64,000 bases of DNA from assembly GCF_018991925.1 (NCBI RefSeq), contig NW_024725489.1, positions 9,701,816-9,765,815 on the forward strand. Direction: 5' to 3'. This document shows, piece after piece, positions 1 to 9,985 of the stretch (positions within the stretch are counted from its first letter, which is position 1; each line of letters begins with the position of its first letter). The translations under genes and the position numbers were made by a program. The notes under the pieces were generated by a model. The model made no database searches, was not told where the DNA came from, and was given only the letters and a program-made list of their open reading frames with translations. This DNA is from Homarus americanus. Lineage: Eukaryota > Arthropoda > Malacostraca > Decapoda > Nephropidae.

Positions 1-191
1 TGTTATGAGGCAAATAACGTCGATTTTGAATATCTTAGGATGTATCCTGAGGCGAGGCAGGCATTGCATATATGATCAAGCCTCTCTGTCATGTTGTCAG
101 GGAGTTGGGCCAGGATCTTTTTGTTAATATGATTTTGACCATGCTACTTGTTTTTTAGCCCTTTTATGACGGCTGAAACATCTGCAGGAAC
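1..191 (-). pseudogene. LINE-D ORF2, start of reverse transcriptase
   Basis: The minus strand reads ADVSAVIKGLKNK, then an amber stop, then INKKILAQLPDNMTERLDHI, the conserved first RT block in which a short helix is followed by a leucine-proline segment. The frame continues from 515 upstream once the solo LTR is removed. The element is cut by the window edge, so the catalytic YADD box is not visible. Confidence 0.6.
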
Positions 192-509
192 TGCATGTGT
201 TCTGGGTATCAAGCTCTATCTACAGGAGCGAACACAAACACCTGTAGAGTTTTCGTAGGTTCTATTTCCTGGATAAACAGAGATACACAAGGGAGGTGGC
301 GCTCCTTACTCTGTCTGGGGGTCAACTAGCCTTTCGGGCGACTTGTGGTAAGTGATACATTAGCAGCTTCCATATGTCGCCAGGCACATTAATTAAGCGT
401 GTGGGACATGGTAAATACATTGCCACACACTGCTAGCTAGGCTGAATAAATAGTGTATATATATGGAGCACATACATAATATACATACAGCATACATAAT
501 ATACATACA
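192..509 (-). repeat. Solo LTR of the gypsy-2 family
   Basis: On the minus strand it starts TGTATGTATATTATG and ends AACACATGCA. It matches the 3' LTR of gypsy-2 at 26289-26595, sharing the CTCTACAGGTGTTTGTGTTC block near its end. Both sides carry the direct repeat GGAAC (187-191 and 510-514), the 5-bp duplication expected of a gypsy integrase. No internal sequence remains, so it formed by recombination between two LTRs. Confidence 0.85.
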
Positions 510-514
510 GGAAC

Positions 515-1618
515 TATGCTCGCCGTTAGGTAGTTGTCGTCCGCTACTTGAGTGAAGTCATTTCGTGCGAGCGGCTGGTGCAAGTGCTGATGGTCCTGCA
601 ATTGACCTAAAATGTCCTCAAACTCCCTGTCGAAGCCCTCCTTCTCATGGTCACTACTGGTAAAGATTTTCCGTAAATATCGCCGAGGTAATTGCTCTTA
701 GTTTGCCTCCTCGAATATTTTCAAGTTGTTTTGGTCGAGCAGGTAAGGGACCGTGTTAGAGGTGGAACCCATCAGTCACTTGATCCCCTTCCAGAAGGCA
801 GCAGAGTCGCATTATTTATTGGCTGCCTTCCACACGAAGGCGGCCCACTTTTGCTCATGTAGACGTTTGCTCTCGTGCTGGATGTCCATCTGTAGCTCTC
901 GGTACTGGTCTCTCAGCTCTTGCGTCCACCCGCTGATACTGGCTAGCTGTCTCACGTGATCGTACTGGACACTGTGCTGCCTCAGCTGGTAACTAGTGTG
1001 AGGGTGAGGAATGGTCCTATGGATGGTGGTCGGGATGTTTTTGTCCATCTCCGTCTTCACACCAGTGTATCGTTGCTCGACTGCGTCGTCGATGTCATTG
1101 GGGCTGACCTCTTCCAGGTTCCTCCCCTGCTTAAGACTGAGAGATTCCTTGATGGAGTCCCAGTCTGTCTGTTTAAGGTTTGACCTGATGGGATTGGATG
1201 ATAGCGTCACAACGACTGGCAGGTATTTGCTGGTACTGATGGATCCGGGGGTAACGTGCCTGTTCAGGACGGCCTTGTTGTTGGAGGGGATTATATCGAG
1301 TGTTGTGGCACTGGCTCATCTGATCAATGTCGGGAAATCTGGCCCGAGGTGTTGCAGTTTTCCCCTTCTGATGTTATCAAACAGCGCCATACCGACGTTG
1401 TTCTCATTACCGTGTCAGAGTATGGCGAGAGTCCCCAATGATGTATATTGGTTTTCTGTGGCGCAGCATCTGGTTGAGGTATTGTTCGGGTAAATAAGAA
1501 CATCTGGGAGGTAAGTACAGATAAACAAAGATGCCCTGACCCCACCCTGGGTATAATGAAGAAACATATATGTGAGAATCTTGTGGCAGCTGTGGTTGTA
1601 GTTGAGTTGCCAATTCAT
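515..1618 (-). pseudogene. LINE-D ORF2, endonuclease end, linker and RT entry
   Basis: The piece at about 1407-1613 contains YLPPRCSYLPEQY and IIGD, matching the strand before the GDFN/GDLN metal-binding motif of AP-like endonucleases. An open stretch of 132 codons at 812-1210 (minus) is the charged linker between endonuclease and RT, with GWTQELRDQYRELQMDIQ. Further downstream, around 515-780, one frame reads LLDQNNLKIFEEAN and FDREFEDILGQLQ, the usual lead-in to the RT fingers. At least three frameshifts or stops separate these pieces. Identified by motif order only. Confidence 0.65.
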
Positions 1619-2576
1619 TAATATAATTGTCTACGTTATTTATGCAAATATACGAACATTTGGAAACTTTTCATTATCTAAAATAATGATGAATAGTTTT
1701 TTATTATAAAAATGCTGCCTTTGGTTTGTTTAGCATTTATCCAAACAGTGATACAGCCGAAAATATATCCACCTATCACAATCACCTTTACAATACACCC
1801 TTACTTTACAAAGTAATGCCAAGGTAAAATTGCGAGAACGAGACCTAGGGTGAAGTCAGTGCATCTTTGGTTTATTGTAAACGTACATTACATCGTGCTT
1901 GTGATAACAGGTCACCTGGTAGTCTCCACCTGCACTCTTTAGAATTGAATCCTTGAAGTCTAGCAACACTCTGTGACTCAGCCGTGACCTTATGGCCAGT
2001 TGGCCACAGCGACACAATCGTTCATCTCACCCGTCATGTTCCTCTGGTATACAGTGTGCCAAACCTTTTCAGCTTACTTTCATCCTTTATGCCATTACTG
2101 TTTAACAGAATAATGTCTGGGTCTAATTGTTAGTATAAATTAGACATTTCGTTATGTCTATTAAGGGACTGCCATTTCGGAGACTGTAGCTTGAGCGTCG
2201 CTTGAAGTTGTCATTTGGCAGGTTTCTCGCCCACCCCATTCTCTAGACGTAAGGGTTTGTCACTACCTTACGTTATGATGGTTAAGTTGTCAACATTTAC
2301 TGTATAAGGCCGTCAAGGACCTTTATCCCTGTAGCACTATCTCTGTAACCTTGTATCACTATCCCTATGCGGTAACGGTATTGCTGTATAACTTTTTTAA
2401 TATATCCTGTTATCACTGCATCACTGCATCCCAGATAACCAACTGGAGTCTTGAACATCAACTCACACACATGTCTTATCACGTTGGATTACACCACATT
2501 CCTCAGCTTAACAAAAGCTTGAAAGTAAAGTTAGATAATACAGAATAGTTAAATCATTTATAGCTTCTAATTTCCT
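1619..2576. other. AT-rich stretch without recognisable gene
   Basis: Short frames occur on both strands but none shows domain motifs or a long open frame. No tandem array or inverted-repeat ends were seen. It is the target region of the gypsy-1 insertion. Confidence 0.5.
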
Positions 2577-2581
2577 GTACC

Positions 2582-2838
2582 TGTAGGTTATGTATCTATG
2601 CTACTGTGCCGAGTAGCATCTATGTATATAATTACGTGGCAACACTGCACGTGTTATGTGGCAACATTGCCCCGAGGCTGCCATATGGCAAGGCAGTCTC
2701 AGTCTGACTTCGTTGGCCGTGCATGGCACATGCAAGTCACCACTTGTATTTCTCCTATCCTTTAATAAACGGACTTCAGTGTTACCCGGTGTTTCCCTAC
2801 CCATCACTGCATTCTTCAGGGAACACTTGGAACCTTCA
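2582..2838 (+). repeat. gypsy-1 5' LTR
   Basis: Starts TGTAGGTTATG and ends GAACCTTCA, so it has the TG...CA ends of LTRs. A polyadenylation signal AATAAA lies at 2764-2769. A single TGTATATAA box is present near its start. It is 40 bp shorter than the 3' copy because it lacks a 32-bp tandem repeat and an 8-bp segment. Confidence 0.9.
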
Positions 2839-2850
2839 TGGCGCAGTGAC
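2839..2850 (+). promoter_or_regulatory. gypsy-1 primer-binding site
   Basis: TGGCGCAGTGAC abuts the 5' LTR directly and starts with TGG, the complement of a tRNA CCA end. The related site of gypsy-2 is TGGCACAGTGAT. I could not name the primer tRNA. Confidence 0.6.
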
Positions 2851-3324
2851 TAGGATCTGTGGACTTACAAGTGTGTGAACAATGCCGACGGTTACATCTG
2901 CCGGCGATGTGCACATCGACTCTTAGTGTGTTGTGTTGTGTTTCGCCGCGATGTGCAGTGTTGGGCCGTCACAGTGCTTTTTAGTGACGGTGGCAGTGTA
3001 TTAGTGTGTCTAGAGCTGAGAGTTGAGCATTGGCCTGTTTTTTGTGGTATCCACGGAGCACGCAGACGTACACCCTTCTTGTGTGACATCCGGGGAGGCA
3101 CTAACGTTCTCACCCCCGTGGCGGCTCCAGCCACCGGCAGTAAGGCCACCAGGAAGTGCATCTGCTGTCTCAGACACACACACACACACGCACGCACTCA
3201 CTCACGGACAGAACAGTGGAGTCTATGCGTTATTTCTGCGCTGTTTATGTCATATATATATGTGGTTCGAGCTGTTGAGGCGCCACTCTATATACTAAAC
3301 AGTGCAGTCCACGCACACACTAAG

Positions 3325-5499
3325 ATGGGCGGTAAGAAGGGACAACGTCAAGATGGGAGACATGACTCCCCACCACCTTCCCCTCCACAGGGCGTAGACT
3401 CTCATCCTCCACCTCCAGTGACGGACATTGCCACAATTCTGAGGTGGATGGACGACCGGGACGAGCGACGTAGAGAGATGGAATTTCAGAGGGAGGAGAT
3501 ACGAAGAGAGGAGGAAAAGGCGCGCTTTGATGCAATGTTGGCGACCCTGGCGCAAACCCACCCTCCCTCACTCGCGCACCAAGGCGCCAGTACCCTTCCT
3601 CCTCCACCACACCAGCGTCCTCCAGGCAATCTTGCTACTCCAACAGCTCCCAAGGCATCTGTTCAACCCCCACCCACCCTCTCACCAGACGTCACGTTTC
3701 AGCTTTTTCGTGAGTGGAGGCGGCGTTGGACAGATTACTCCACGATGGTGGATCTTGACAGCATGCCTCCAAACAAACAGTTCATCCAACTGCGTATGTG
3801 TTTGTCGCTGGAGACCCAGAGAGTTTTGGAGCACACGTTGCAAGTGCCTCCCGATTCTACATCTTCAGTGACGGATGTGCTCGACCTTTTACAGGAGCAC
3901 GTTAAAGGTCGGAATAACGAGGCTTTGCATCGCCGCGCCTTCACCAGCTGCAAGCAGGCGGAGAACGAATCCTTTGACGACTTTTTTGTACGCTTGAAGA
4001 GTATGTCAGAGGAGATCGACGTCTGCAAGGCGCACAGCCGGGAATGTGAGGAAGCCTGGATCAAGCACGGGATCTTGACAGGTGTCAGGCACGAAGAGTT
4101 GGTGCAGCGACTCATCCCCCTAGATGCTTCCTCCACACTCCAGGTGGTAGTGACTGAATGTCGGTCGTACGAGGCCACCAAGTCCGCCACCTCTGCCTTA
4201 CTGGCCCCACCTGCTGTGAGAGCTATCTCACAATACAAGAAGGATAAGAAGGCAGGCAACAACGTGAAGGCTGCCGCACGTTCTTCCATGCCTCCGCCTA
4301 GTGCTTCCTGTGGCAGCTGTGGAAAGCAGCATGGCCCCAAGACATGCCCGGCCGCCGACGCACTGTGTCGTGGATGTGACCGTAAGGGCCACTGGTCTAA
4401 CACAGACAGGTGCCCTGCACGAGGCCGCAAGTGTCAGGCCTGCGGTCGTTATGGACACTACGACAACTGCTGCCGCCAACCCAAGCCCAAAAGCCCGAGA
4501 CGAGGAGGAAAGCAGCGCACTTCCCTCGGGGTAGTTCGCACGCATCCCCCTTCAGATGGCCTACACAGCCCCAAGCAGCAGCTGAGTCACATCAGGAGGG
4601 TGGAATCGACCACACGCCCCAGGGCTACCCCTTCCCCTACCATCCGCGTCGCCGTCACACACGGTGATGTGTCGGGTCACATCGAGGTGATACCGGACAC
4701 CGGCGCTGGTACCACGGTGATAGGCCTGAAGCACCTCCAGAAACTGGGCCTCACCAAACGCGACCTGGGACCACCGCCGCAGCTGCAGTTCTACAATGCT
4801 GACGGTTCCCAGATGCCAGATGCTGTGGGCTCCTTTCAAGCGGAGATCACTTATGGCGACAGGTCGTGTCACGGATGGATCGACGTGCAGCCTACTCTCG
4901 CTACACCCTTGTTGTCGTGGGAGCACTGCAAGGAGTTAGGCGTGGTGCCCAGCGACTTTGCCGAGCAGATCCCAGCCGCTCGGTACACCGCCAGCAGGGT
5001 GCGTGAGTCAACGAGCGACGCGCCTGGCACTGCCGCACAGAGCTGCCCAGAACCTGCATCCACTCCCACCCACACAGGACGCTCCCCTGCCCAGATCCTG
5101 TATGGTCACCCTCTCCACTCTTGCGTTCCTGCACACGCCAAGGCCTTTGCGAAGGAGTGGCAGACCAGAGCCGAGAGCTGCGACCGCCGCGCCGCTTCAC
5201 GTGCCCAGGACGCCAAGGCTCGGTATGACGACCGTGCCCGCCCTATTCAGCCACTGGAGATTGGTGCCCTTGTCTGCGTCCAGGACCCGACGACGACACG
5301 TTGGGACAAGGTGGGCATAGTGATGGGCGTCGGCCAGTTGCGGGACTACAAGGTCAGGATGCCGAGCGGCCGTGTCTGGTGGAGGAACCGCCGCTTCCTC
5401 CGGCCAGTCCCACCCCCTGCTGCTGGCCCCCAGACCGAGGACGAGTGCCCTACACCTCACGAGGATCCGCCCCACAGTGCACCTCGACGCTCGGAGTGA
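3325..5499 (+). CDS. gypsy-1 Gag-protease fused to integrase tail
   Basis: 724 residues without a stop. The frame is open from 2875, but I chose the ATG at 3325 because the upstream part looks like leader and the related gypsy-2 gag starts at a comparable place. Order: proline-rich start; charged helix near residues 35-70 (ERRREMEFQREEIRREEE); Gag core from FREWRRRWTDYSTM; three zinc knuckles at about 329-381 (CGSCGKQHGPKTC, CRGCDRKGHW..C, CQACGRYGHYDNC); retropepsin with DTGAGTTVIG, Asp about 458; then an abrupt switch near 584 to TGRSPAQILYG and the integrase C-terminal barrel ending GRVWWRNRRFLRPV. RT, RNase H and integrase catalytic core are missing, yet the junction is in frame. It could make particles and cut itself, but it cannot reverse transcribe. 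Confidence 0.85.
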   Translation: MGGKKGQRQDGRHDSPPPSPPQGVDSHPPPPVTDIATILRWMDDRDERRREMEFQREEIRREEEKARFDAMLATLAQTHPPSLAHQGASTLPPPPHQRPPGNLATPTAPKASVQPPPTLSPDVTFQLFREWRRRWTDYSTMVDLDSMPPNKQFIQLRMCLSLETQRVLEHTLQVPPDSTSSVTDVLDLLQEHVKGRNNEALHRRAFTSCKQAENESFDDFFVRLKSMSEEIDVCKAHSRECEEAWIKHGILTGVRHEELVQRLIPLDASSTLQVVVTECRSYEATKSATSALLAPPAVRAISQYKKDKKAGNNVKAAARSSMPPPSASCGSCGKQHGPKTCPAADALCRGCDRKGHWSNTDRCPARGRKCQACGRYGHYDNCCRQPKPKSPRRGGKQRTSLGVVRTHPPSDGLHSPKQQLSHIRRVESTTRPRATPSPTIRVAVTHGDVSGHIEVIPDTGAGTTVIGLKHLQKLGLTKRDLGPPPQLQFYNADGSQMPDAVGSFQAEITYGDRSCHGWIDVQPTLATPLLSWEHCKELGVVPSDFAEQIPAARYTASRVRESTSDAPGTAAQSCPEPASTPTHTGRSPAQILYGHPLHSCVPAHAKAFAKEWQTRAESCDRRAASRAQDAKARYDDRARPIQPLEIGALVCVQDPTTTRWDKVGIVMGVGQLRDYKVRMPSGRVWWRNRRFLRPVPPPAAGPQTEDECPTPHEDPPHSAPRRSE

Positions 5500-5540
5500 C
5501 TTAGGACTAAGAAGTCCGCTCAAGACAAAGACTATGAGCG

Positions 5541-5556
5541 TGAGGGGGGAGGGAGA
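5541..5556 (+). promoter_or_regulatory. gypsy-1 polypurine tract
   Basis: TGAGGGGGGAGGGAGA lies directly before the TG of the 3' LTR, the place where plus-strand DNA synthesis is primed in LTR elements. Confidence 0.8.
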
Positions 5557-5853
5557 TGTAGGTTATGTATCTATGCTACTGTGCCGAGTAGCACCCTTGT
5601 ATATAAGCTACTGTGCCGTGTAGCATCTATGTATATAATTACGTGGCAACACTGCACGAGTGCACGTGTTATGTGGCAACATTGCCCCGAGGCTGCCATA
5701 TGGCAAGGCAGTCTCAGTCTGTCTTCGTGGGCCGTGCATGGCACACGCAAGTCACCACTTGTATTTCTCCTATCCTTTAATAAACGGACTTCAGTGTTAC
5801 CCGGTGTTTCCCTACCCATCACTGCATTCTTCAGGGAACACTTGGAACCTTCA
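5557..5853 (+). repeat. gypsy-1 3' LTR with duplicated TATA segment
   Basis: 297 bp, TG...CA ends, AATAAA at 5779-5784. Near the start the block CTACTGTGCCG-GTAGCA-TGTATATAA occurs twice in tandem (32-bp period), giving two TATA-like boxes, one at 5600-5606. The 5' LTR has one. Such promoter duplications can change LTR strength; that effect is inference. Confidence 0.9.
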
Positions 5854-6075
5854 GTACCCTTATTAATATTTACTGAAAATCATAAATAATCCACATTTTA
5901 TTCAAGATTATTATGGTTTCGTGTGTTTATTTGGTTAATCAATAAGTATTAATTAATTGATACCATAACATGTAATCCAGATGATTTTATTTTGTTATTA
6001 ATAATTTACTTGAGATAAATACATTTATTTACCAAGTACTTTTATGAAGGCAACAACACCAACAGCACACATATA

Positions 6076-6390
6076 AGCCTTTATAATAATTAACCAAAGA
6101 CCTTTATAAATGTTAACCAAAAAGCTTTATAAGTGTTAATGAAAAAGCTATATAATTGTTAACCAAAAACTTTATAATTGTTAACAAAAAGCTTTATAAT
6201 ATTTAACCAAAAACCTTTATAATTGTAACCAAAAAGCTTTATAATTGTTAACAAAAAAGCTTTATAATAGTTAACCAAAAAGTTTTATATTAGTTAATCA
6301 AAAAGCTTTATAATTGTTAACCGAAAAGCTTTATAATTGTTAACCAAAAAGCTTTGCAATTGTTAACCAAAAAGTTTTATAATTGTTAGC
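6076..6390. repeat. 23-24 bp minisatellite
   Basis: About 13 diverged tandem copies of a unit close to AAAAGCTTTATAATTGTTAA plus CCA, one to three mismatches each. AT-rich and non-coding. It lies in a gene-free stretch (5859-6573) that shows nothing else. Confidence 0.85.
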
Positions 6391-6573
6391 CAGATTGAGT
6401 CAGAAAAAAGAAAATTATAACTTAATAGAGAACTCCAGAGGCCAAAGTTTCTGAGAAATATTTAATGTAGGTCAACCTTGATGCTATTTATTTATTTCAA
6501 AGTTGTTCAGACGAAACTATAATCTGTGAGTGTAGTGAAGCAAGTGTACGTAGATTTTAATGCTGAAATGAGC

Positions 6574-6631
6574 TTACACACACACACACACACACATACA
6601 CTAACACACATACTCTCACACACACACACAG
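6574..6631. repeat. (CA)n microsatellite
   Basis: Interrupted CA dinucleotide repeat upstream of LINE-F. No coding role seen. Confidence 0.8.
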
Positions 6632-6957
6632 ATGTGGCGACCTCACTGAGTGAGGACGCGTCCCCTGGCGTTCCTCAGGAGCCAAGGTCATCACGTCGAC
6701 CTATAGCTAATTTAAGGCAGTTCAGTACTTTTACGGAAGGACAGTGCGTATTTTCAAGGGGTCAGCGGCTGTGAGTGCTAGACTTGTGAATATGTGCGTC
6801 CCAGTGTCACCATTCCGTCGCACCGACCTGTTCCGGTTGAAGTCTAGTGCTGTCTCTCCTCCACCCTAACACCATAGTTCTACTAAAGGCGCTAAGAATC
6901 TTCCACAACCGCGGCTGCAGACGGGGTCGCTGCATTCTCAGACGAAACCATATCATC

Positions 6958-7973
6958 ATGCCGAGCAAGCATAAGAAAGTTAAGCCACTGTCAGAAAGAC
7001 AGTGTGCTCGCTATGAAGTGCAGCGACTATGGTACAGCCTACCATCCATATTGCTGTCCAATGTTACATCCTTATGCAACAAGGTGACGGATGTCAGTGT
7101 TTCAGTGTAGTCAGTTGGTGCAGGTACTGTGACGATAACAGAGGCGTGGCAAATTGTTCCTGAAATCTGTGCCATAGAAAACTATGAGTTATTTCACCAC
7201 CTAAGAAAGAACAAGCGAGGTGGTGGTGTGGTGCTTTACCGTCGCAGTTACATTAAGCCATCACACCTAGGTGTTAATGTACCTGAGGATGTAGAAGCTT
7301 CATGGGTTAAGGTCACTCCCACCTTCCACCCCCGCCAGCTTGCCTCCCTCATTGTTTGTGTGGCTTATCACACCCCCCCCCCCTGCGCTCCCCTACCGCT
7401 AATGTACTGGTTACTCATCTAATAGACACTGCTGACTCCCTGAGATCCAGATTTCCATGTGCCAACTTGTGATATGCGGTGACTTTAATGAGTTAGACAT
7501 CAGCAACATCACCCAACACCTCCACTCTTGCACAAATAGTTGACTTTCCCACACATGGGAATGCCACCCAGGACCTCATCATGACTGATCTCGGCAACCA
7601 CTACCTTCACCCCCAGCCGCTGCCCCCCATGGGGCGGAGCACCCACCTGTCTCTACTGTGGTCACCACACCTACCATCTCACGACATCCAGTTGCCACCA
7701 GGACTTACCAACCTACCCCTGACTGCCATGCGGCGTTTCGGACAATGGGTGACCCGGTATCCCTGGACTGAAGTGATCACGGTAGACGATGTGCAGAACA
7801 AGTGGGATAATTACCTGGACACTATCACCAAAGCCTACCATCACTTTTTTTCAGCCAAGACACTGAGGATCTACCCGGATGATGTCCAGTGGATTACACC
7901 CAGCATCAAAAGACTAATTAAGCTGCGCAACAAGGCCTACTACACCAACAACCGTCTGTACAGAAGTCTCTGA
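6958..7973 (+). pseudogene. LINE-F endonuclease domain
   Basis: Three partial frames together cover the domain. The first, from ATG 6958, holds the LPSILLSNVTSL entry; the second (7129-7422) holds ITEAW, matching the LTETW metal-binding region, and KRGGGVVLYRRS; near 7470 LVICGDFNELDI-type sequence carries the GDFN box. The third (7581-7973) is the linker to RT and includes WITPSIKRLIKLRNKAYY. A run of nine or ten C at 7371-7382 is one likely frameshift point. Nicks target DNA in family members; this copy cannot. Confidence 0.7.
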
Positions 7974-8337
7974 AACCAGGTCATCTGGGAAATCAAGTCA
8001 GCCAAGAAGACTTATTATCCCAGGAAAGTGCACGGCCTCAAGGAGGTCGGCATCGGTCAGTGGTACTCTAAGGTAATGAATCTCTGTGGTCTTAACTGTC
8101 AGTCTCCCACATTTCCTTTTATCTCTCATTTACCTAGTGAGGAGGCAGCTGGGAAAATTAATAACCACTTTGCTACCATATGTCATACCCTACCCATTCT
8201 TGACCTCACTCTCCTCCCTGTCTACTTACCCTTCCCTCCTTTCCTCCTGGTGTTCAACCAATTGAAATGCCAACAAACTCCTGAAGTTTAAATCCAAACG
8301 CTCGACAACCCCAATTGACCTCCCAATCAAAATTTAC

Positions 8338-9670
8338 ATGGAGTTTGCAGTCGAACTTGCCACCCCCCTCGCTTCCATTATTATTGCATCCCTCAGACAA
8401 AGCAAATGCCCTAATGAATGGAAAACCGCATTTGTTACCCCTATCCCCAAGGTCCCCACCCCACAGTCCCCTAATGACCTCAGGCCAGTTTCGATTATCC
8501 CCATACATAGTCTACTCTGTGAAGACTTTGTTTTTGAGTGGGCATTTGCTAGCGTTTATCAGTCAGTTGATCCACAGCAATATGAAAACATGAGGACCTC
8601 CTCTACATCACACTGTTTAGTTAGTTTCCTGGATTTTCTGCATAAGAACCTGGAGAAACGTAAGACATCACTGGCCGTTGCCCTTGTTGACTTCAGGAAG
8701 GCTTTTGGCCTTCTTGATCACTGCACTGTTAAGAACAAGGCCATTGCACTAGGACTACCCACCAACCTGGTCTCATGGCTCACTGATTTCCTGAGTGAGC
8801 GTCGTCAGGCAGTGAGGTACCAGGGTTCTGCCTCCACATTCCAACACCTCACCTGCGGTGTTCCCCAGGGGACCAAGATGGGACCACTACGCTTCCTAAT
8901 CCTGATCAACGACGCTCTATGAGACACTCCTCACAGGTGGAAGTACGTGGATGACTGCACTGTGGGGGTTACAGTGGACAACACCTCACTACAAGCCACC
9001 CTGGACAGGCTACAGGCATGGACTATGGAGAACAAGGTCACCATCGATCACACCAAAACCGTAGACATGCACTTCAATACCGCCACCACTCCAGTGCAAG
9101 CTCCAGCAGTTACAGTAGGTGCCCATCCTCTCCAGTTAGTGCAGGCTGCCCAACTTCTGGGTGTAACTATAGACCACAAACTGGACTGGAAGGCCCATGT
9201 AAACAACAGAATTAAGGCAGCCTCGTACCGACTCTACATGCTACGACGACTCAGGTCACTTGGGGCACCCGCGCCAGAGCTGAGGACTATCTACAACTTA
9301 TTTATTCTCCCCAAATTAACGTATGCTTCACGAGCCTGGTCATCTTCAATCAACTCTACCCACAACGTCAGCTTAAGAAGGTAAGAAGAGGGCCTGCAGA
9401 ATCATGATCGGCGCAGGCTACTCGGGCTACAAGAACGCTCTCTCCACCCTGGAAATGCCATCCCTCAGTGACCTCCACCACCACGCACTAGCAGGGTTTG
9501 GAAGTGGACTACTGCACCATCCTCGTCATCACCACCTACTGAAACCGGCAGTCCCCCGCCCACCTATCGAAGTCCGCCACTTCAACAAAATTCATCCCAT
9601 AAGAGCCCGCACTAATAGATATAAGAACAGCACTATCCCATCTATTGTTAAAATTATAAATAGCTCCTGA
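8338..9670 (+). pseudogene. LINE-F reverse transcriptase
   Basis: Frame 8338-8922 has CPNEWKTAFVTPIPK, NDLRPVSIIP, AVALVDFRKAFGLLDH and CGVPQGTKMGPL; frame 8947-9384 continues with KYVDDCTVG (a YVDD catalytic box) and KLLGV-like QLLGVTIDHKLDWKAHV; frame 9404-9670 carries the C-terminal end RTNRYKNSTIPSIVKIIN. One stop at 8920-8922 and one frameshift near 9384 separate them. No RNase H domain follows, in line with CR1-type LINEs. It could also be classed with Rex1-like elements; I cannot decide without alignment. Confidence 0.75.
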
Positions 9671-9784
9671 TTTGTGGACTGTAAAGCCCTGTAAATGTAT
9701 TGAATGTATATTATTATGTCTAAATCACATGTAAGTTTGTATATTTTCAGCCACCGGCAGCAACTCAATTAATAAACCGTTTAT

Positions 9785-9985
<201 letters not shown>

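Larger units (their letters stand above)
1..1618 (-). mobile_element. LINE-D: decayed non-LTR retrotransposon split by a solo LTR
   Basis: Read on the minus strand this stretch gives, in order, the end of an AP-type endonuclease, a linker and the start of a reverse transcriptase, the order of ORF2 in jockey/I-type LINEs. The 5' part fades out near 1618 and the 3' part runs off the window at base 1. A 318-bp solo LTR sits at 192-509. Removing it with one GGAAC copy joins the RT frame without a break, so the LINE is older than the LTR insertion. Many stops and frameshifts make it inactive. Clade assignment is inference. Confidence 0.75.
2582..5853 (+). mobile_element. gypsy-1: LTR retrotransposon lacking RT and RNase H
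   Basis: A complete insertion: 5' LTR 2582-2838, primer-binding site at 2839, a single long frame, purine tract 5541-5556 and 3' LTR 5557-5853. The 5-bp target duplication GTACC flanks it exactly (2577-2581 and 5854-5858). By eye the two LTRs differ by 3 substitutions over about 257 aligned bases plus two indels, so the insertion is fairly young. Between protease and the integrase tail there is no RT, RNase H or integrase core. It would need enzymes from a relative such as an intact gypsy-2-type element. Structure is seen directly; trans-mobilisation is inference. Confidence 0.9.
6958..9784 (+). mobile_element. LINE-F: CR1-like non-LTR retrotransposon
   Basis: An endonuclease-RT ORF2 remnant with no RNase H. 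The start of the frame reads SLPSILLSNVTSLCNKVTD, the typical entry of CR1/L2-type endonucleases. The RT has YVDD. The element runs into AATAAACCG and then a long (ATT)n tail, as in LINEs that use a short tandem repeat instead of poly(A). The 5' end is not defined; 6640-6957 may be its leader. Broken by several stops and frameshifts. Confidence 0.75.

Noticed and set aside
2875..3324. N-terminal extension of the gypsy-1 protein
   Set aside because: It is open by chance from the primer site onward, contains a CA repeat and low-complexity Cys-rich sequence, and has no counterpart before the gypsy-2 gag ATG.
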